DNA of 64,000 nucleotides. Origin: Owenia fusiformis. Lineage: Eukaryota; Annelida; Polychaeta; Sabellida; Oweniidae. Where the stretch lies: assembly GCA_903813345.2 (NCBI GenBank), contig CAIIXF020000008.1, forward strand, positions 19,948,822 through 20,012,821. The letters run 5' to 3'. Position numbers and translations under genes: made by a program. Shown piece after piece: positions 23,019 to 35,400 of the stretch. The notes beneath the pieces are model-generated. The model ran no database searches and had not been told where the DNA came from. It was given only the letters and a program-made list of their open reading frames with translations. Within the stretch, counting starts at the first letter, position 1; the number at the start of each line of letters is the position of its first letter.

Positions 23019-24930
23019 CTTAAAATGATCGTGAAACTGTTGAAAGATCCTAGGTCAATAATTTTATCAATTTATTGTCAACAAAAATGTGTCATGACAT
23101 GGTTTAATTTTTTAACTGTGCTACGAAGACATAATGAAATCTACATGTTTTAGAGGTTTTTCTTACCAAAATTACAATAAAATTAATTAATTCTAATTTT
23201 AAAAAATGTTTTTTAGTTCAGATTATCCAAATATACGTTTATAAAACAAATGAGATATCACGGTCCATGAAAATATTTCGCTACATCGAAATGAATTACA
23301 TGTTCTTGCTGAGAAAAGTAAATTGATTGAATTTTGAAGTTTCACTTTATTTGAATTAAATATTGTCACATACACGATTTCACACGATAAAGTCATCTAG
23401 CGATGATGAGACTATATCTAGCAATGCCTATAAACTGTATTTTACTTATAAACTGTATATAATTTTATAAATCACATTTTTGATTTTGTAATGTAATTGT
23501 ATACTGTAAACATGTAAAGAGGGAACTACAATTATAAGCAGGTACTTTTTGTAGAGTCTATACTGTACACTTGGTTTATTTTGCTTGTTTAATTTCTCTT
23601 ATTTTAACCCAAGTAGCCCTAAGGGGGTAGCCTTCACCAGCGGATCTAGACTGGGGGCGCAGCCCCCCCCCCCTAAAAAGTTGGAAAATTTGTGTTTTGC
23701 CTCATCGCTTTTTACAAATTTTGACTCTTCGCTCACAGTTATTATCACACGCCCCCCCAACACAAAATCCTGGATCCGCCCCTGGCCTTGTAGAAGGCTT
23801 TAGCATTTATTGATTTTTAAAATTTGGAAATAAATATCCAAATTTAAAAACTCAACAAATGCTAAAGCCTTCTACAAGGCTATAGGGGGGGGGGGGGGGG
23901 CGTAGGGTGTTTCATTTTCAAGAATATTGTTCATAATGGCCCTTCAACATGGGGTTACAAATGGTGCCAGTAGTTCACTTATTTTTTTTCTTTTCCAACA
24001 AAATCGGATAATGTTAAAACTGGTCCGTCGGCCATTCTTTCCGTCTCATTGGATTACAATGTGGGCAACGCCCACTTTTCAATGGAAAACATTATTTCGC
24101 ACTTCTTTGCTTATCATAGCCTATGGGGAGTACAGCAATTTATAGACTACAAAAAGTATTTCCAAAATTAATAGATGAACCTCCAGAAATGTATTTATAT
24201 CGTCTAGAGGAACATCCTTACAGTTGTATGGGGATAGGTTCATTTAGGGATTCTGAGGTATTTCCTCCTTTTAATTGTATTGGATAAAATAGCTCCTTAA
24301 AGAGAATGTACCCTATAGTGCCATTGGGCTAGTGCTTATGACTTTCATATTTGTAGGTGTGGACATGTTAAAGACCCATATTATGGACTGAGGCCCCTTA
24401 TACATGTTTTCTAGATGCATGTCTGGCATGCTCAATATGGTGAGCTTGACACAACAGGTATGGACCGTAGTTTTGAATCACTACGAGAACAAGAACGATG
24501 TCACTCCGGACTCAACTGCAGCCAACAACCTGGCATGCTAAGAACATTTGGCCAAGCATAATGTATGGATCAGATCGAACCATGCAGCCTGGGACCTGTC
24601 ATTATTCAGGTGAGGAAACTCTTTGTGAAACTTTTTTAGTTTACCCCCCCCCCCCCCACATAAATGTGAGCAAGATATGCTTTTTGTCTATAGAAACTCT
24701 CAAAATGCAAATCTGGCCCATATTTATGGGGGTACTCCTCCAAGGCCATCTCTGTATTCCGGCCTTGTGTAAAATACATAGCCACTATAATGTATTCATC
24801 ATATTTTGTTTGAACTTTCAGGTGCATGTCTGAACTTTGAGGTGAATGAGTACTCATTTTATGACTGACAATTAATTAGGGTCCATTAAGACTAAACCAA
24901 GACTTCAATTTAAATGATATTGGTATTCGA
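23019..24930. other. GLO1 5' flank with poly-G/poly-C-rich repeat relics
   Basis: No gene recognised. GLO1's promoter should lie just right of 23018, but no clear core element stands out. Long G or C runs occur at 23663-23673 (C), 23885-23900 (G) and 24644-24657 (C), within fragments carrying ggcggatctag/ggatccgcccctgg words common in degraded mobile DNA. Confidence 0.4.
23785..23880. repeat. Near-perfect 96-bp hairpin
   Basis: GCCTTGTAGAAGGCTTTAGC at the left pairs with its inverse at the right end (gctaaagccttctacaaggc). The arms are about 44 bp with few mismatches around an AATAAATA loop. Non-coding; likely a very small foldback element or an inverted duplication. Confidence 0.8.
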
Positions 24931-24939
24931 GTTGTAATT

Positions 24940-25072
24940 GTGTGAAATGGATCAGTAAGCTCCAATGAAAACTACTGTACATCATAAGATCTATTTTAGG
25001 GCCTGTTTTTGTTCCAGTTATGTATTAATGACCTTGCTGATGAAATCAATCAATTTCTTTTACTGATATGAT
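24940..25072 (+). mobile_element. LINE reverse-transcriptase fragment (catalytic-block region), frameshifted
   Basis: One frame reads RSILGP (24990-25007). A shifted frame then reads LFLFQLCINDLADEINQF to a stop at 25072. Together they match the conserved GSILGPLLF.LYINDL pattern of CR1/L2-like RT domains, with a frameshift between the halves. The YxDD catalytic motif would lie further on and is not found. A short, dead relic. Confidence 0.55.
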
Positions 25073-25334
25073 TCATGTAATGTCCAAATACTTGCCTATC
25101 TTGAAGATACCTAGAAACAAAGTGAGATCAATATATAAGAGTATTTTACAAGGCCAAGTAATGACCAAAAAGGCCCACTTTTTGGGGCCTTCAGGCCTTT
25201 TTTGTGACCAATTTTTTTTCTGGGCCCACCCAAGGGGGGGGGCTGGGCTGTCTGTTTTTTTCTGTGCCCACCCCCCCCAGGCCCCCCCCCCATAGATCCG
25301 CCAGTGGGTTGTTTTACAAAGATGTTCTCAAATA

Positions 25335-25437
25335 CAGTGAAACCTGTGAAGTTGAACATCTCTAGAAGTGGAACAACTCTGTAAGTGGACCACTTTTTTG
25401 AGGTACCAAAATTGTTTCACTTAGACAGATTTTACTG
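25335..25437. mobile_element. Pogo/Tigger-like MITE, copy 3 (GTGGAACAC subfamily)
   Basis: TA CAGTGAAACCTGTGAAGTTG at the left; CAGATTTTACTG at the right. Internal gaggtaccaaaattgtttca is shared with 33906-34038 and, less well, 38459-38630. Confidence 0.7.
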
Positions 25438-25574
25438 GGCTTATTTTGTAGCAAAGTCATCAAATATATTCTTGTGCTTGTTTACCTGAATCATTTCTGA
25501 AGAAAACATAATTATTATGAAATTGAAATGAAAGTCTTTATTTAAGAAACATAGTAATCCTAATAGTAACTATT

Positions 25575-26465
25575 TTTAGCTCACATGGTGAGCTATTGCA
25601 ATCACTCACTTGTCCGTCTGTCTGTCTGTCTGTCCGTCTGTCCATCTGTCAACAATTGGCCAGTTTTGAAACCTCTGTCAATAGGATTCCCATTTTAAGT
25701 TATTTCTGTTCAACATCAATATAGAAAACCCCCCTTTGACTCCTGGTTCAAAACCTCGCCTATTTTCAAAATGGCCACCATTTTTGTTTTTCGAAATCCA
25801 CTTTTGGACCATTTGCTTTAAAACCTGTGTTGATAGGATTCCTGTTTTAAGTAATTTTTGTTCAACATCAATACAGAAAACTCCCTTATGACTCCTGGTT
25901 CAAAAGCTCGCCCATTTTCAAAATGGTCGCCATTTTTGTCTCGCAGAATTCACTTTCGGCCCATTTCCTAGCTTTACAAATAATTTCAGGTGTCCTTCAT
26001 TGTAAAAACCCATGTCACTGTAAAGAGTAGTTGTATGAAATAATTTTGTTACAAAAAATCAGCAAAAAGTTCTATCTGTTTTTCTATTTTCAGCTATTTC
26101 AGTTAACATTGATATGTCCATCTGTCTCGCGAAATCCACTTTTGGACCATTTGCCTTAAAACCTCTGTCGATACGATTTCCGCTTTAAGTTATTTTTGTT
26201 CAACATCAATACAGAAAACTCCTCTATGACTCCTGGTTCAAAAGCTTGCCTATTTTCAAAATGGTCGCCATTTTTGTCTCGCAGAATTCACTTTTGGCCC
26301 ATTTCCTAGCTTTACAAATAATTTCACGTGTCCCGCATTGTAAAAAGCCATGTCACTGTAAAGAGTAGTTGTATGAAATAATTTCGTTATAAAAAATCGG
26401 CAAAAATTACATCAATTTTCTGCCATTATAGCCATCATTCTCTTTTGAGCAACACCATGTGAGCC
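25575..26465. mobile_element. TAGCTCACATGGTGAGC element with internal duplications
   Basis: Starts with a perfect short palindrome, TAGCTCACATGGTGAGCTA, followed by a (TCTG/TCCG)n tract at 25611-25645. Ends with CACCATGTGAGCC, the inverse of the start. Inside, a block (tccacttttggaccatttgc, caacatcaatacagaaaact, aaaatggtcgccatttttgt, tttcctagctttacaaataa) is present at 25797-26070 and again at 26148-26405, with a partial third copy at ~25650-25797. Non-coding; superfamily not clear. Confidence 0.6.
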
Positions 26466-28101
26466 CAGTACCCATGGTACTATTTATTTTAATTCATTTC
26501 ATGTTTTTTTGCAAAGTCTGTCCTTTGTAATGGTTATAAGTTGACTCATTCAAATTGAATCAATTTTGTTTTATTTGTCAAAAGAAGTGGGCCATACAAA
26601 AAAAATTGTCACAGAACACAAAGCTACACTGTATGCGGTATGTTTTAATGAAGTAATCATGTGTACAGTAAACTGAAATGTAAAGATTGTTCTATGGTTT
26701 AGACTACGCCCCACTCTGATAATTGTAACTCCTTCCTTACATGAAAGGTTACACATTCCAACCTATTTCAAACCATCTGTATGATGATACTAGACACTTT
26801 CTGGGTAGTTGGACTTTCTATAGGGGTGGCAGACGGCCCTCGGACCAATTTATACCCCTACCCCCAAAAAACCATGGGGGTACTTTAATACCAGCCAATA
26901 AAAAGAATACTAATGCATGCCAGATATTCATTGTTTTATATTGGGTAGGGCATGTTATGGTTAGTAAGTGCCAAAAATTTCCAATCTCTAACTTATATGG
27001 TTACCATAGAAACAGTATTTATATCTCGAAATATTCTCAATTTGACCCCCTCCCAAATATGTCCCTTTGTTCTCAAAGTGAAATATTTGCAAATCTGTTT
27101 GGATTTTATGGCTGCTACTTTGTCAAAAATTGTATCAATATGTATATTTTAACATTTAAACACTGAAAAGTGTTCATAATGATCCTATAAATCAATAATA
27201 TTATCAAATATAGTCACATATAGCTGCTTTTAGGGAAAAGTGGGCGTGGCACTTTTTGGTACGCGTGTACTTGTTGCAGCATTAAATGAAAAATACATAT
27301 TATACTAACAACAATTGACATTTAATTAGCATCTACTTATGTTGTGTAACATTGTAATATGTTCATTATCATTATTAGACACTTTAAATATTTTATATAA
27401 GTGTTATCCTGACCCTTCCCTTTATCCCTACACCCTTCAAGGTGGGCATTACCAATCGTGTAAAGTTAACATTTCTGTTTGATTTATTTTTACCATAGAC
27501 AAGGTACAAAAGCTTTACCATGAGTACTGACCTTATTAGGTGCTAAACTGATGAATGGATAGGTAGATGGCAGCACTTATGCTGGTTGGACTACACGCTA
27601 GCATCTACCATAGACACATATTGATTTACCATATTTGTTATTTTGGATTAAAGTAAAACTGCTTTCGCACCAAACTTAATGAGATTCAGATTGTGTTTGA
27701 AACTATATGACCTTCAGATTTTGTGTGAACCTTAAATTCATGACAATCAAAAGAATTCAACATTTAGGAAGTCAACATTAAGATTTTTAACATCGTCTCA
27801 ATGAGAATTTAGTGTGACCTTTTTCAGAAAGTTAAAGATCATAGAAAATTGAACATAATCAAAGTTCCTCAGTAGAACATTTAATCTCCTAAAATCACAT
27901 TAAAACTATATCAGCAATATTTCCAAGCTAAATAGTATAAAAATTTCGATCACATCATTTGCAATGTTTTCATTATTCGATAGTTCAACCCTATATGAAT
28001 TATTGATGATTTTAAAAGTGCAAGGAATCTAAATGAATCAAGGAAGCCAGTGATATGTATATGCCTTATTAATTGTTGACTTATACAATGAAATAGATTT
28101 A

Positions 28102-28205
28102 GATGCAAGTAGAAATAATTTTGCTTTACATCATTAAAAATTCAAAATTCAGTCAAATAAGTGATATCATATTTGAAATCTTCATGAAGAATTACATTTC
28201 TTCAT
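28102..28205. mobile_element. Fragment of GATGCGAGT MITE
   Basis: gatgcaagtagaaataattt and the next ~90 bp align with the start of 55310-55730 and with the inverse of the right end of 40266-40690. The other end is absent. Confidence 0.6.
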
Positions 28206-28375
28206 GCAATAAGTTAACCTTTTAGTGAGTAGTTGTGACTCATGTAATCATGCACTTATACAATTTGTCAGTAAAAGTTATTTATCCTATACTTAGTGTT
28301 ATAGGTAAATAAAATGCATGAATATAATTGATACCTTAGGTGAGTGGGGATATACATGTACTGCATATCCCGCTT

Positions 28376-30022
28376 TATCCCATACTTGGTCGTGTTTCAG
28401 GTACATAAAATAGGTTTGTAAAAACTTATATTTTCATCAGCGGGCAGATATAGCTTTACATTCTGTTGCGAGCGGGCAGATATAGTATATCTGCCCACTC
28501 CGTCATAATCGCCCTTGGGCAGATATATTATATTTGAATCGGGATAGTTCCAATATCCTGAACCTCATATAGGATAATCTCTATGTATCGCCAGGTTTAT
28601 CACCCGCTCAGTAATCCCCTGCAGGAATTTCATTCTGTGCAATTTCTCATATTTCCGTATATGATAAATAATTTTGGTTACAAGGTATAACCCTTGGGAA
28701 ATACAATATTCTACCCTCAACCCCTCGGGGAGGTATATTGTATTTCCCTCGGATATATTGTATTTCCCTGTATTAAAAACTTCCCATTAATTAAACCTCA
28801 TATATAATGCACACCATTTGAAGTATAAATCAAAACTATGAATTAGTGATATCCATGTTTCTAACGAAAGCATGAATTTGAAAGAAACAAACATTCTACT
28901 CATATGGTATAAAGATATTACCAGTTGTGTCCATTTTAGATTTGATTGAAGAACTTCATTAGAGGCAATTTTGAAATTACAATATATTAAAAGAGGCTCT
29001 GTTGCTTAGATGGGAGAATCAATTAGCTGCATTGTTCAGTTTATGACAAAATTGATGTTTAGTGTTACTTTCATGAACACCCATCCTGTAAAATAGCATT
29101 TTGAATCCAGTAGTTTGTATATCGATGAATTAGATAAGGCATTGTCGAGGAAAAATATCCAACAAGATTACTAGTTTGCTCATGAAATTAGGCATACTTT
29201 AACTTGAAACAATTTGTAACACTCAAATTTTGGGGTTTGGAGATCAAAGTAATAATGATGAAAAACAAGCAATTTTAAAATATTTAAATATTTAAGATTT
29301 TTGTTAGCCTTTGTTTTGTCTGTTTTATTCTCAAATAAATCATGGTCATCAATTCTATTGTGACATAATCATCATTTACCAATTTTAAATTTAAATATTA
29401 CTGGTTAGAGAATGTGATTTCTTACTTTAGGTTATATTTATATCCCGATTTATATGTATAATAATAATTGATGAAGACGAATAGAGATTATCCTCTATGA
29501 GGTTCAGCGTATTAGAATTATCCCGAGGCCAATATAATATATCTGGCCGAGGGTCGTAGGTCCCGAGGGAAGATATTTTCTATTGGCCAAAGGCCTTAGG
29601 TCCTGGGGGAAAATATATTATATTCGCCAAGGGATAATCCTAATAGCATGAACTGACTATAGGATTATCTGTTTATCCCATATCAATCTTTCTTATCTGG
29701 TTCACATTGTTCAATTGGCCAGAGTTAGAAAGAATACAACCACATAAATGTATTCATGACTAATTTTGTTTTCTTGGCCTTAGGAGGATTCTCCTGTTTT
29801 TTAAGTATTCATCCACATATTCTCGAATCATTGATTATTAACGTATTAAGTATGCTACTTCCCTCATTGCTAATCATACACAAATGATGATTATGACTTA
29901 GTGGGCAGGTGTAATATATCTGCCCTCTCAGGCAGGGACATTAGCTATATCTGCCCGCTGATGAAAATATAAGTATTTATAAACCTGCTATATGTATCTG
30001 AAACATATCCAAGTATGGGACA
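28376..30022. repeat. Nested foldback inside the 4.9-kb element
   Basis: tcccatacttggtcgtgttt through catcagcgggcagatatagc (28376-28460) is mirrored at 29940-30022. Further in, gggcagatata/tatatctgccc words repeat at 28440-28530 and 29900-29950, and cctcatataggataatctct near 28564 is mirrored near 29485. Several smaller inverted repeats thus sit inside one another. Non-coding. Confidence 0.55.
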
Positions 30023-31614
30023 AATGTATCTACTTTTTTTGATTGCATACACTAAACAGATTTGTTTAGGAATTATATGAAGTATTTCAAAAACATATAC
30101 CGAACCACTATTGAAGGATCTAGGAATCATTGAAAATACAGCATATCAGAAACATGTGTAAATTGTTTGCAATTATTTTGCTAAATACTAATAGAAATTA
30201 TACTGTACCTTCCAGAGAATAGCTTTTTTGTTAACTATGAGCCAATGAATGAATGGATGCATTTTATTATAACTGCAAAATGATGCTCTATGCAATTCAT
30301 ACGAAAAATAAATTTTGCCATATTAGAATCAAGTATAATCTTTAATCCATTGGATAGATCATGCATTGACTGATGTTGAGGTATTGATAAAAGAAGTGTC
30401 AAAATAGATTTTAGTGTTATGTATTAGGCAAAATATTAGGAAGGGTATAAATGGTCTCCAATCTTTCTAGTTTTGAGTATTACGTCTTCTTGCTTTGATT
30501 CAAATTATCCTCGGTCACTATTTGTAACTCCTCCCTCCTTCCCCATTTAGGCCATGGATATGAAGATGATTTAGAGGTTATGTGAAGGATACTAGGGAAG
30601 GGTTAATAGCCAGAGTTAAATTAGTTCATTTAAGTTTAATCATAAATGTTATGCAATTCACACTAGCATTAAATATCATACCAAAAGGATTGAACTGTTT
30701 ATTACTTTTCAATTGCAGTAAACATGGTAAAATGGTTCTAAATATTGAACATTGTTGAACAAGCATAGATGACTTGAATAGCTCTAGATGACTTGAACGT
30801 ATCCATTCATATTCTAGGAACAAGTCAATGAATAAGTAAGACTTGACTCTTGACAGGCTTAAAAGACCGAGGACCCTATAAGACTTAAACTAAAAGTTCA
30901 TTTGACCATTGATGACCTATGATAGGGAAGGGTCAGGATAACACATGTATAAAATATTTAAAGTGTCTAATAATGATAATGAACATATTACAATGTTACA
31001 CAACATTAGTAGATGCTAATTAAATGTCAATTATTGTTAGTGTAATCTGCATTTTTCATTTAATGCTGCAACAAGCGCACAAGTACCAAAAAGTGCCACG
31101 CCCACTTTTCCCTAAAGCAGCTATGTGTGACTATATTTGATAAATATTATTGATTTATAGGATCATTATATCAACTTTTAAGTGTTTTAATGTTAATATA
31201 GATATAATATTACACATTTTGACAAAGTAGCAGCCATAAAATCCAAACAGATTTGCAAATATTTCACTTAGAGTACAAAGGGACACATTTGGGAGGGGGT
31301 CAAATTGAGAATATTTCGAGATATAAATACTGTTTCTATGGTAACCATATAAGTTAGAGATTGGAAATTTCTGGCACTTATTAACCATAACATGCCCTAC
31401 CCAATATAAAACAATGAATATCTGACATGCATTAGTATTCTTTTTATTGGGTGGTATTAAAGTACCCCCATGGTTTTTTGGGGGTAGGGGTATTAATTGG
31501 TCTGAGGGCCGTCTGCCACCCCTATAGAAAGTCCAACTACCCAGAAAGTGTCCAGTATAATCATACAGATGGTTTGAAATAGGTTGGAATGTGTAACCTT
31601 TCATGTAAGGAAGG

Positions 31615-32377
31615 TTGCATTTGTAGAGCACTTCTACAGAATGGCTTACAGTCTAGTTAAAGGAAATAGAGAGATATCTAGTCTTCAAAGTTCATACACC
31701 AGTGTTAAAATAGACACTAGTTCAGATGTATGATTCTTAACATATAATCCATTAAGATTATTTATCTGTGTCCAAACAAATAAATGACAGTCACATGAGT
31801 CAGTCATATCAGAATACTTCAATAACTGGGTCTAAATTTTACTTTTATCAAGGCTAAAGTAATAAAACTCTATGTTTTGCTTTAATTTATTTAATAAATA
31901 AAGAGATGGGAGAGTATTCTTCCAAGAAAAAATCCACAAAATGTGGATACATATCTACATGTACATGTATATATATATATTTATGTGCATAAATAAACAA
32001 AATGTCAATGCAGGAATTTTGCCAGTATATTTTCAATAAATGCTGCATTTTAACTTATATATTATACATTTGAAAATATGCAAGGGGGTATTTTTATACT
32101 CATTATTTTATTTATTTAGCCTTGATCAACCTAGATTGAAACTATTTCACGTGACTCAATAGTGTATAGGCCAGACAAAAGTTTTCAAATATCTGATGCA
32201 AAACATGAATTTTATGAAGTGAAAGTTTTTAGCTATAGAGTAAGTTTTGTAAAAAGAAAATGCTTTGAAGGCCATCTGCATAAATGAATTGAAATTTTAA
32301 AAGAAAATAGTCTAAAACTATAATTAGAGAGCTGAGGTTATTGCGCTATAACACCTGGTGTAAATTTTGTATTCCAG
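31615..32377. other. 5' flank and probable 5' UTR intron of the SLC46 gene
   Basis: AT-rich, with a short (AT)n tract near 31966-31980. A splice acceptor (attccag) ends at 32377, so an untranslated first exon is expected upstream, but its position cannot be told. No other gene. Confidence 0.4.
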
Positions 32378-32419
32378 GTGCTGCAGACTCCACCATTCTC
32401 CAAGTTCAAGCATTTAAGA

Positions 32420-35400
32420 ATGGAGGAATTGGGAGAAAGAAAACCGTTAGTGCTGCCAGAGGATGACAATGATGCTTCTACCAGCCTCACTAAGCCTAGA
32501 CGTCTAATTATAATAGAGCCTGTCGTGTTACTGTACTTCATGGCGTATGTGCCTATGATACCACTCACGGAGCAGTATCTCTATTACAAAGTTGGCCAGT
32601 TACATAACTATACAATGGGAGAGTACAACGCAGGAAATGCTAGCGAATGTGGGGGTCTCGTGAATAAGAGTGACCCGGCTTATATACTACTACAAACTGT
32701 GCAAGCAGAGTCATCTATGTTTCTATTGTATTTTACTCTGGTTCAAACCGTGCCTGCTCTGTTCACAACTATCTTCTTCGGAGCCCTTAGTGATAATTTG
32801 GGACGTAAAATAGCAATGCTTGTTCCTATTTGTGGAAACGTACTCCGAAGTATCACATTTTTGGTAATTATTCATTTTGAATTGCACCCATATTGGACGT
32901 TTCTGGCTGCAGTATTTGAAGGCCTCAGTGGCAGTATAGGAGCTGCCTTGATGGCCTGCTTTTCATATCTTATTGATATAACGACACATAAACAACGTTC
33001 CTTCAGGATTACCGTCCTTGACTCTATGATCGGCATATCTGGAGCTATGGCCAGTCTTGGTGTTGGCTACTGGATTAAAGCTCAAGGATTCTTCTATCCA
33101 TATATCCTATGTACTAGCCTACAAACTCTCAATCTATTGTACGTCAGCTGTTTTGTACCAGAGACTGTAACAAGAAATCCTGATATACCCATTGTATCCT
33201 GCTCCCATTTTACTAACGTCGCTAAAGTCTACAGGACCGGTGGTGAAAAATATCGTCAAGTACGACTCATCTTGCTTCTCATAGTGTTGTTCATTTGTGG
33301 TATGCCCCTTATTTCCTCCAGCGTGGTCACCTTGTACCTCCTTAACACCCCCTTGTGTCTGGGCCCAGTCATGTTGGGGATTTACAGCTCCATATGGTTG
33401 ATCGTCAGATACGTTGGCTCCGTCATTGCTGTCAAGTTGTTCTCTAGATGGCTTCAAGACACTGGACTTGTCATTCTGGGTTGCTTCAGCTTCATTGGTT
33501 ATCTCCTCATCACCGCATTCGCCACCAATAATATTGTATTGTTCATCGGTGAGTGTAGTTTACTATTGTAAATCAACGAAAGACATATTAACTATCTGAA
33601 TCTTGTACAACAGGGGGACACAAAAATGAATCACGTGAATGAAACATATATAACTTTGATTTACATTGTGAGGGCTTACATGAACTTAGGCTTTAAAGTT
33701 ATTGATTAGGAAATCTCGCACATGTACAATAATTTACACTTTCTTGCGAAATGAAAGCAACACTATATGCATATCAAACTACTGTATTTTTACAATGTGC
33801 TAACTTATTTAGTAATTTCTATGAAATGCAATTATATGGTTATGGTGACAAATGACTCACTGATGTCAAAACTTTACATCACCTTCAACGGGTGAAAGTT
33901 TATATCGTGAAACCTGTAAAGTGGAACACTTCTAGAGTCCCAAGACCTAATGTTAAATGAACCTCTATAAATGGAACACTTCCCAAGTGAAACACTTTTA
34001 GAGGTACTAAAGTTGTTTCACTTAGACATGTTTTACTGTATAAATGTTTTCTTATATGTTTTAGGTCCAGCAGTTGGTGTGTTTGCATCTCTGATTATTC
34101 CCATGGTTCGCTCTATCATGTCCAAACTCATACTTCCAAAGATGCAAGGTAACACTAGTTTCATTTCTTTCTCTAACAAGATCCTTTCCTGTTGTGTTGT
34201 AAAATACCCTTACAGTATGATAATTGAACTAAAGACAATTTCTTTCATGATAAGAAGGAAATTTTCTTTCATAAAGATACTGCAGTATACTGCATTGTTT
34301 TCTTGTTTGATGCATTCATTCAGTGGCTAGTATATGATTCTACCCTTAATAGCAAAAACTATGTGCAAAAGGTGCAACTGAATGCAGTTTTTAAAACAAG
34401 CAAATTAATAACATTTTTGTCAAAGATTTTCTCGTGGACTGACACAGAAATGGAAAATACTTGAGTTTTGTTTCATACATAAATTTTCACCCAGTTAGTT
34501 CTCATGTACACATGCAATACAAAATATTTCATATTTAATCAGAAGATCATGAGATAAAAGGTTAAAAAAAACGATTTTAGACAGAAATCACAAAGTATTT
34601 GAGTGGTATCTGTAAAGTAACTTTGCCTCAACATAATGATACTGAATAATGAACAAAACTGACCATATATTCCCAGTATTTTGGATCCTTTTGGGAGCTG
34701 TGTCCTCCCTGCCTGCTATTTTGAAATAACTATGCAATTTGTAGGTGTTAAGAACATGTCTAGTTGGCATGCAGCTTGAGTTCTGCACCGTGGTTGAGCA
34801 ACATAGCAAAATTATGTATAATATAAGGATCATTATATGAAGTAGAACAAGCTTGAATTATACTATTATTTGCATAAAGAATAATCTCATTTGAAAAAAG
34901 TATACATATCATGTGAATGTGTTATGTGAATGTTTGATTCTTCCATTTGCAGGGAGCCTGTTTGCAAGTATAGCTTGTATGGAGACACTCAGTGTTCTGG
35001 TTGGCTCAAGTATCTTCAACCCCATATATCAGCACACATTGAACTTCATGCGAGGCTTCGTATTCATCATTGAGACCAGTATGGTTTTCATAGGACTTCT
35101 ACTCACCGTGTAAGTATGCAGCAATTAATTCCTTAAGTTACACCTACTCTGAAGCAAGATTAACCAAATATTTCATTCTATGGAGGGCAATACATGTACC
35201 TTAGGGTGGTCCAAAATATGGCGAAAAACCAACTTTGTTTCAGATCATCTTCCTCATTTCACTTACTGTTGTCCATGACCTAAAACCCCTGCACACCAAA
35301 TTTTAAGACCCAAATCACATGGGAAATTTACCCACGCTTCGACTGAAAATTTGGTTATTTCATGATTTTTTTGCTATTTTCGATAAATTGTCATCTCCCT

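Larger units (their letters stand above)
26731..31614. mobile_element. 4.9-kb foldback element with two 691-bp arms
   Basis: The left arm 26731-27421 and right arm 30924-31614 are inverted copies of equal length, roughly 95% alike by eye. The outer end is CCTTCCTTACATGAAAGGTT. Each arm carries a similar open frame of over 140 codons (left + 26741-27166; right - 31155-31631), with GSWTFYRGGRRPSDQ and FGFYGCYF in both. The 3.5-kb centre is AT-rich and contains a nested foldback (28376-30022) and a fragment of the GATGCGAGT MITE (28102-28205). No transposase is seen. A target-site duplication could not be defined. It fills most of the GLO1-SLC46 spacer. Confidence 0.75.

Noticed and set aside
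24498-24833. 111-codon plus-strand frame upstream of the RT relic
   Set aside because: It runs across a C14 homopolymer and shows no recognisable domain; at most repeat debris.
33134-33457. Antisense 107-codon frame over SLC46 exon 1
   Set aside because: It is opposite a firmly assigned transporter exon and has no features of its own.
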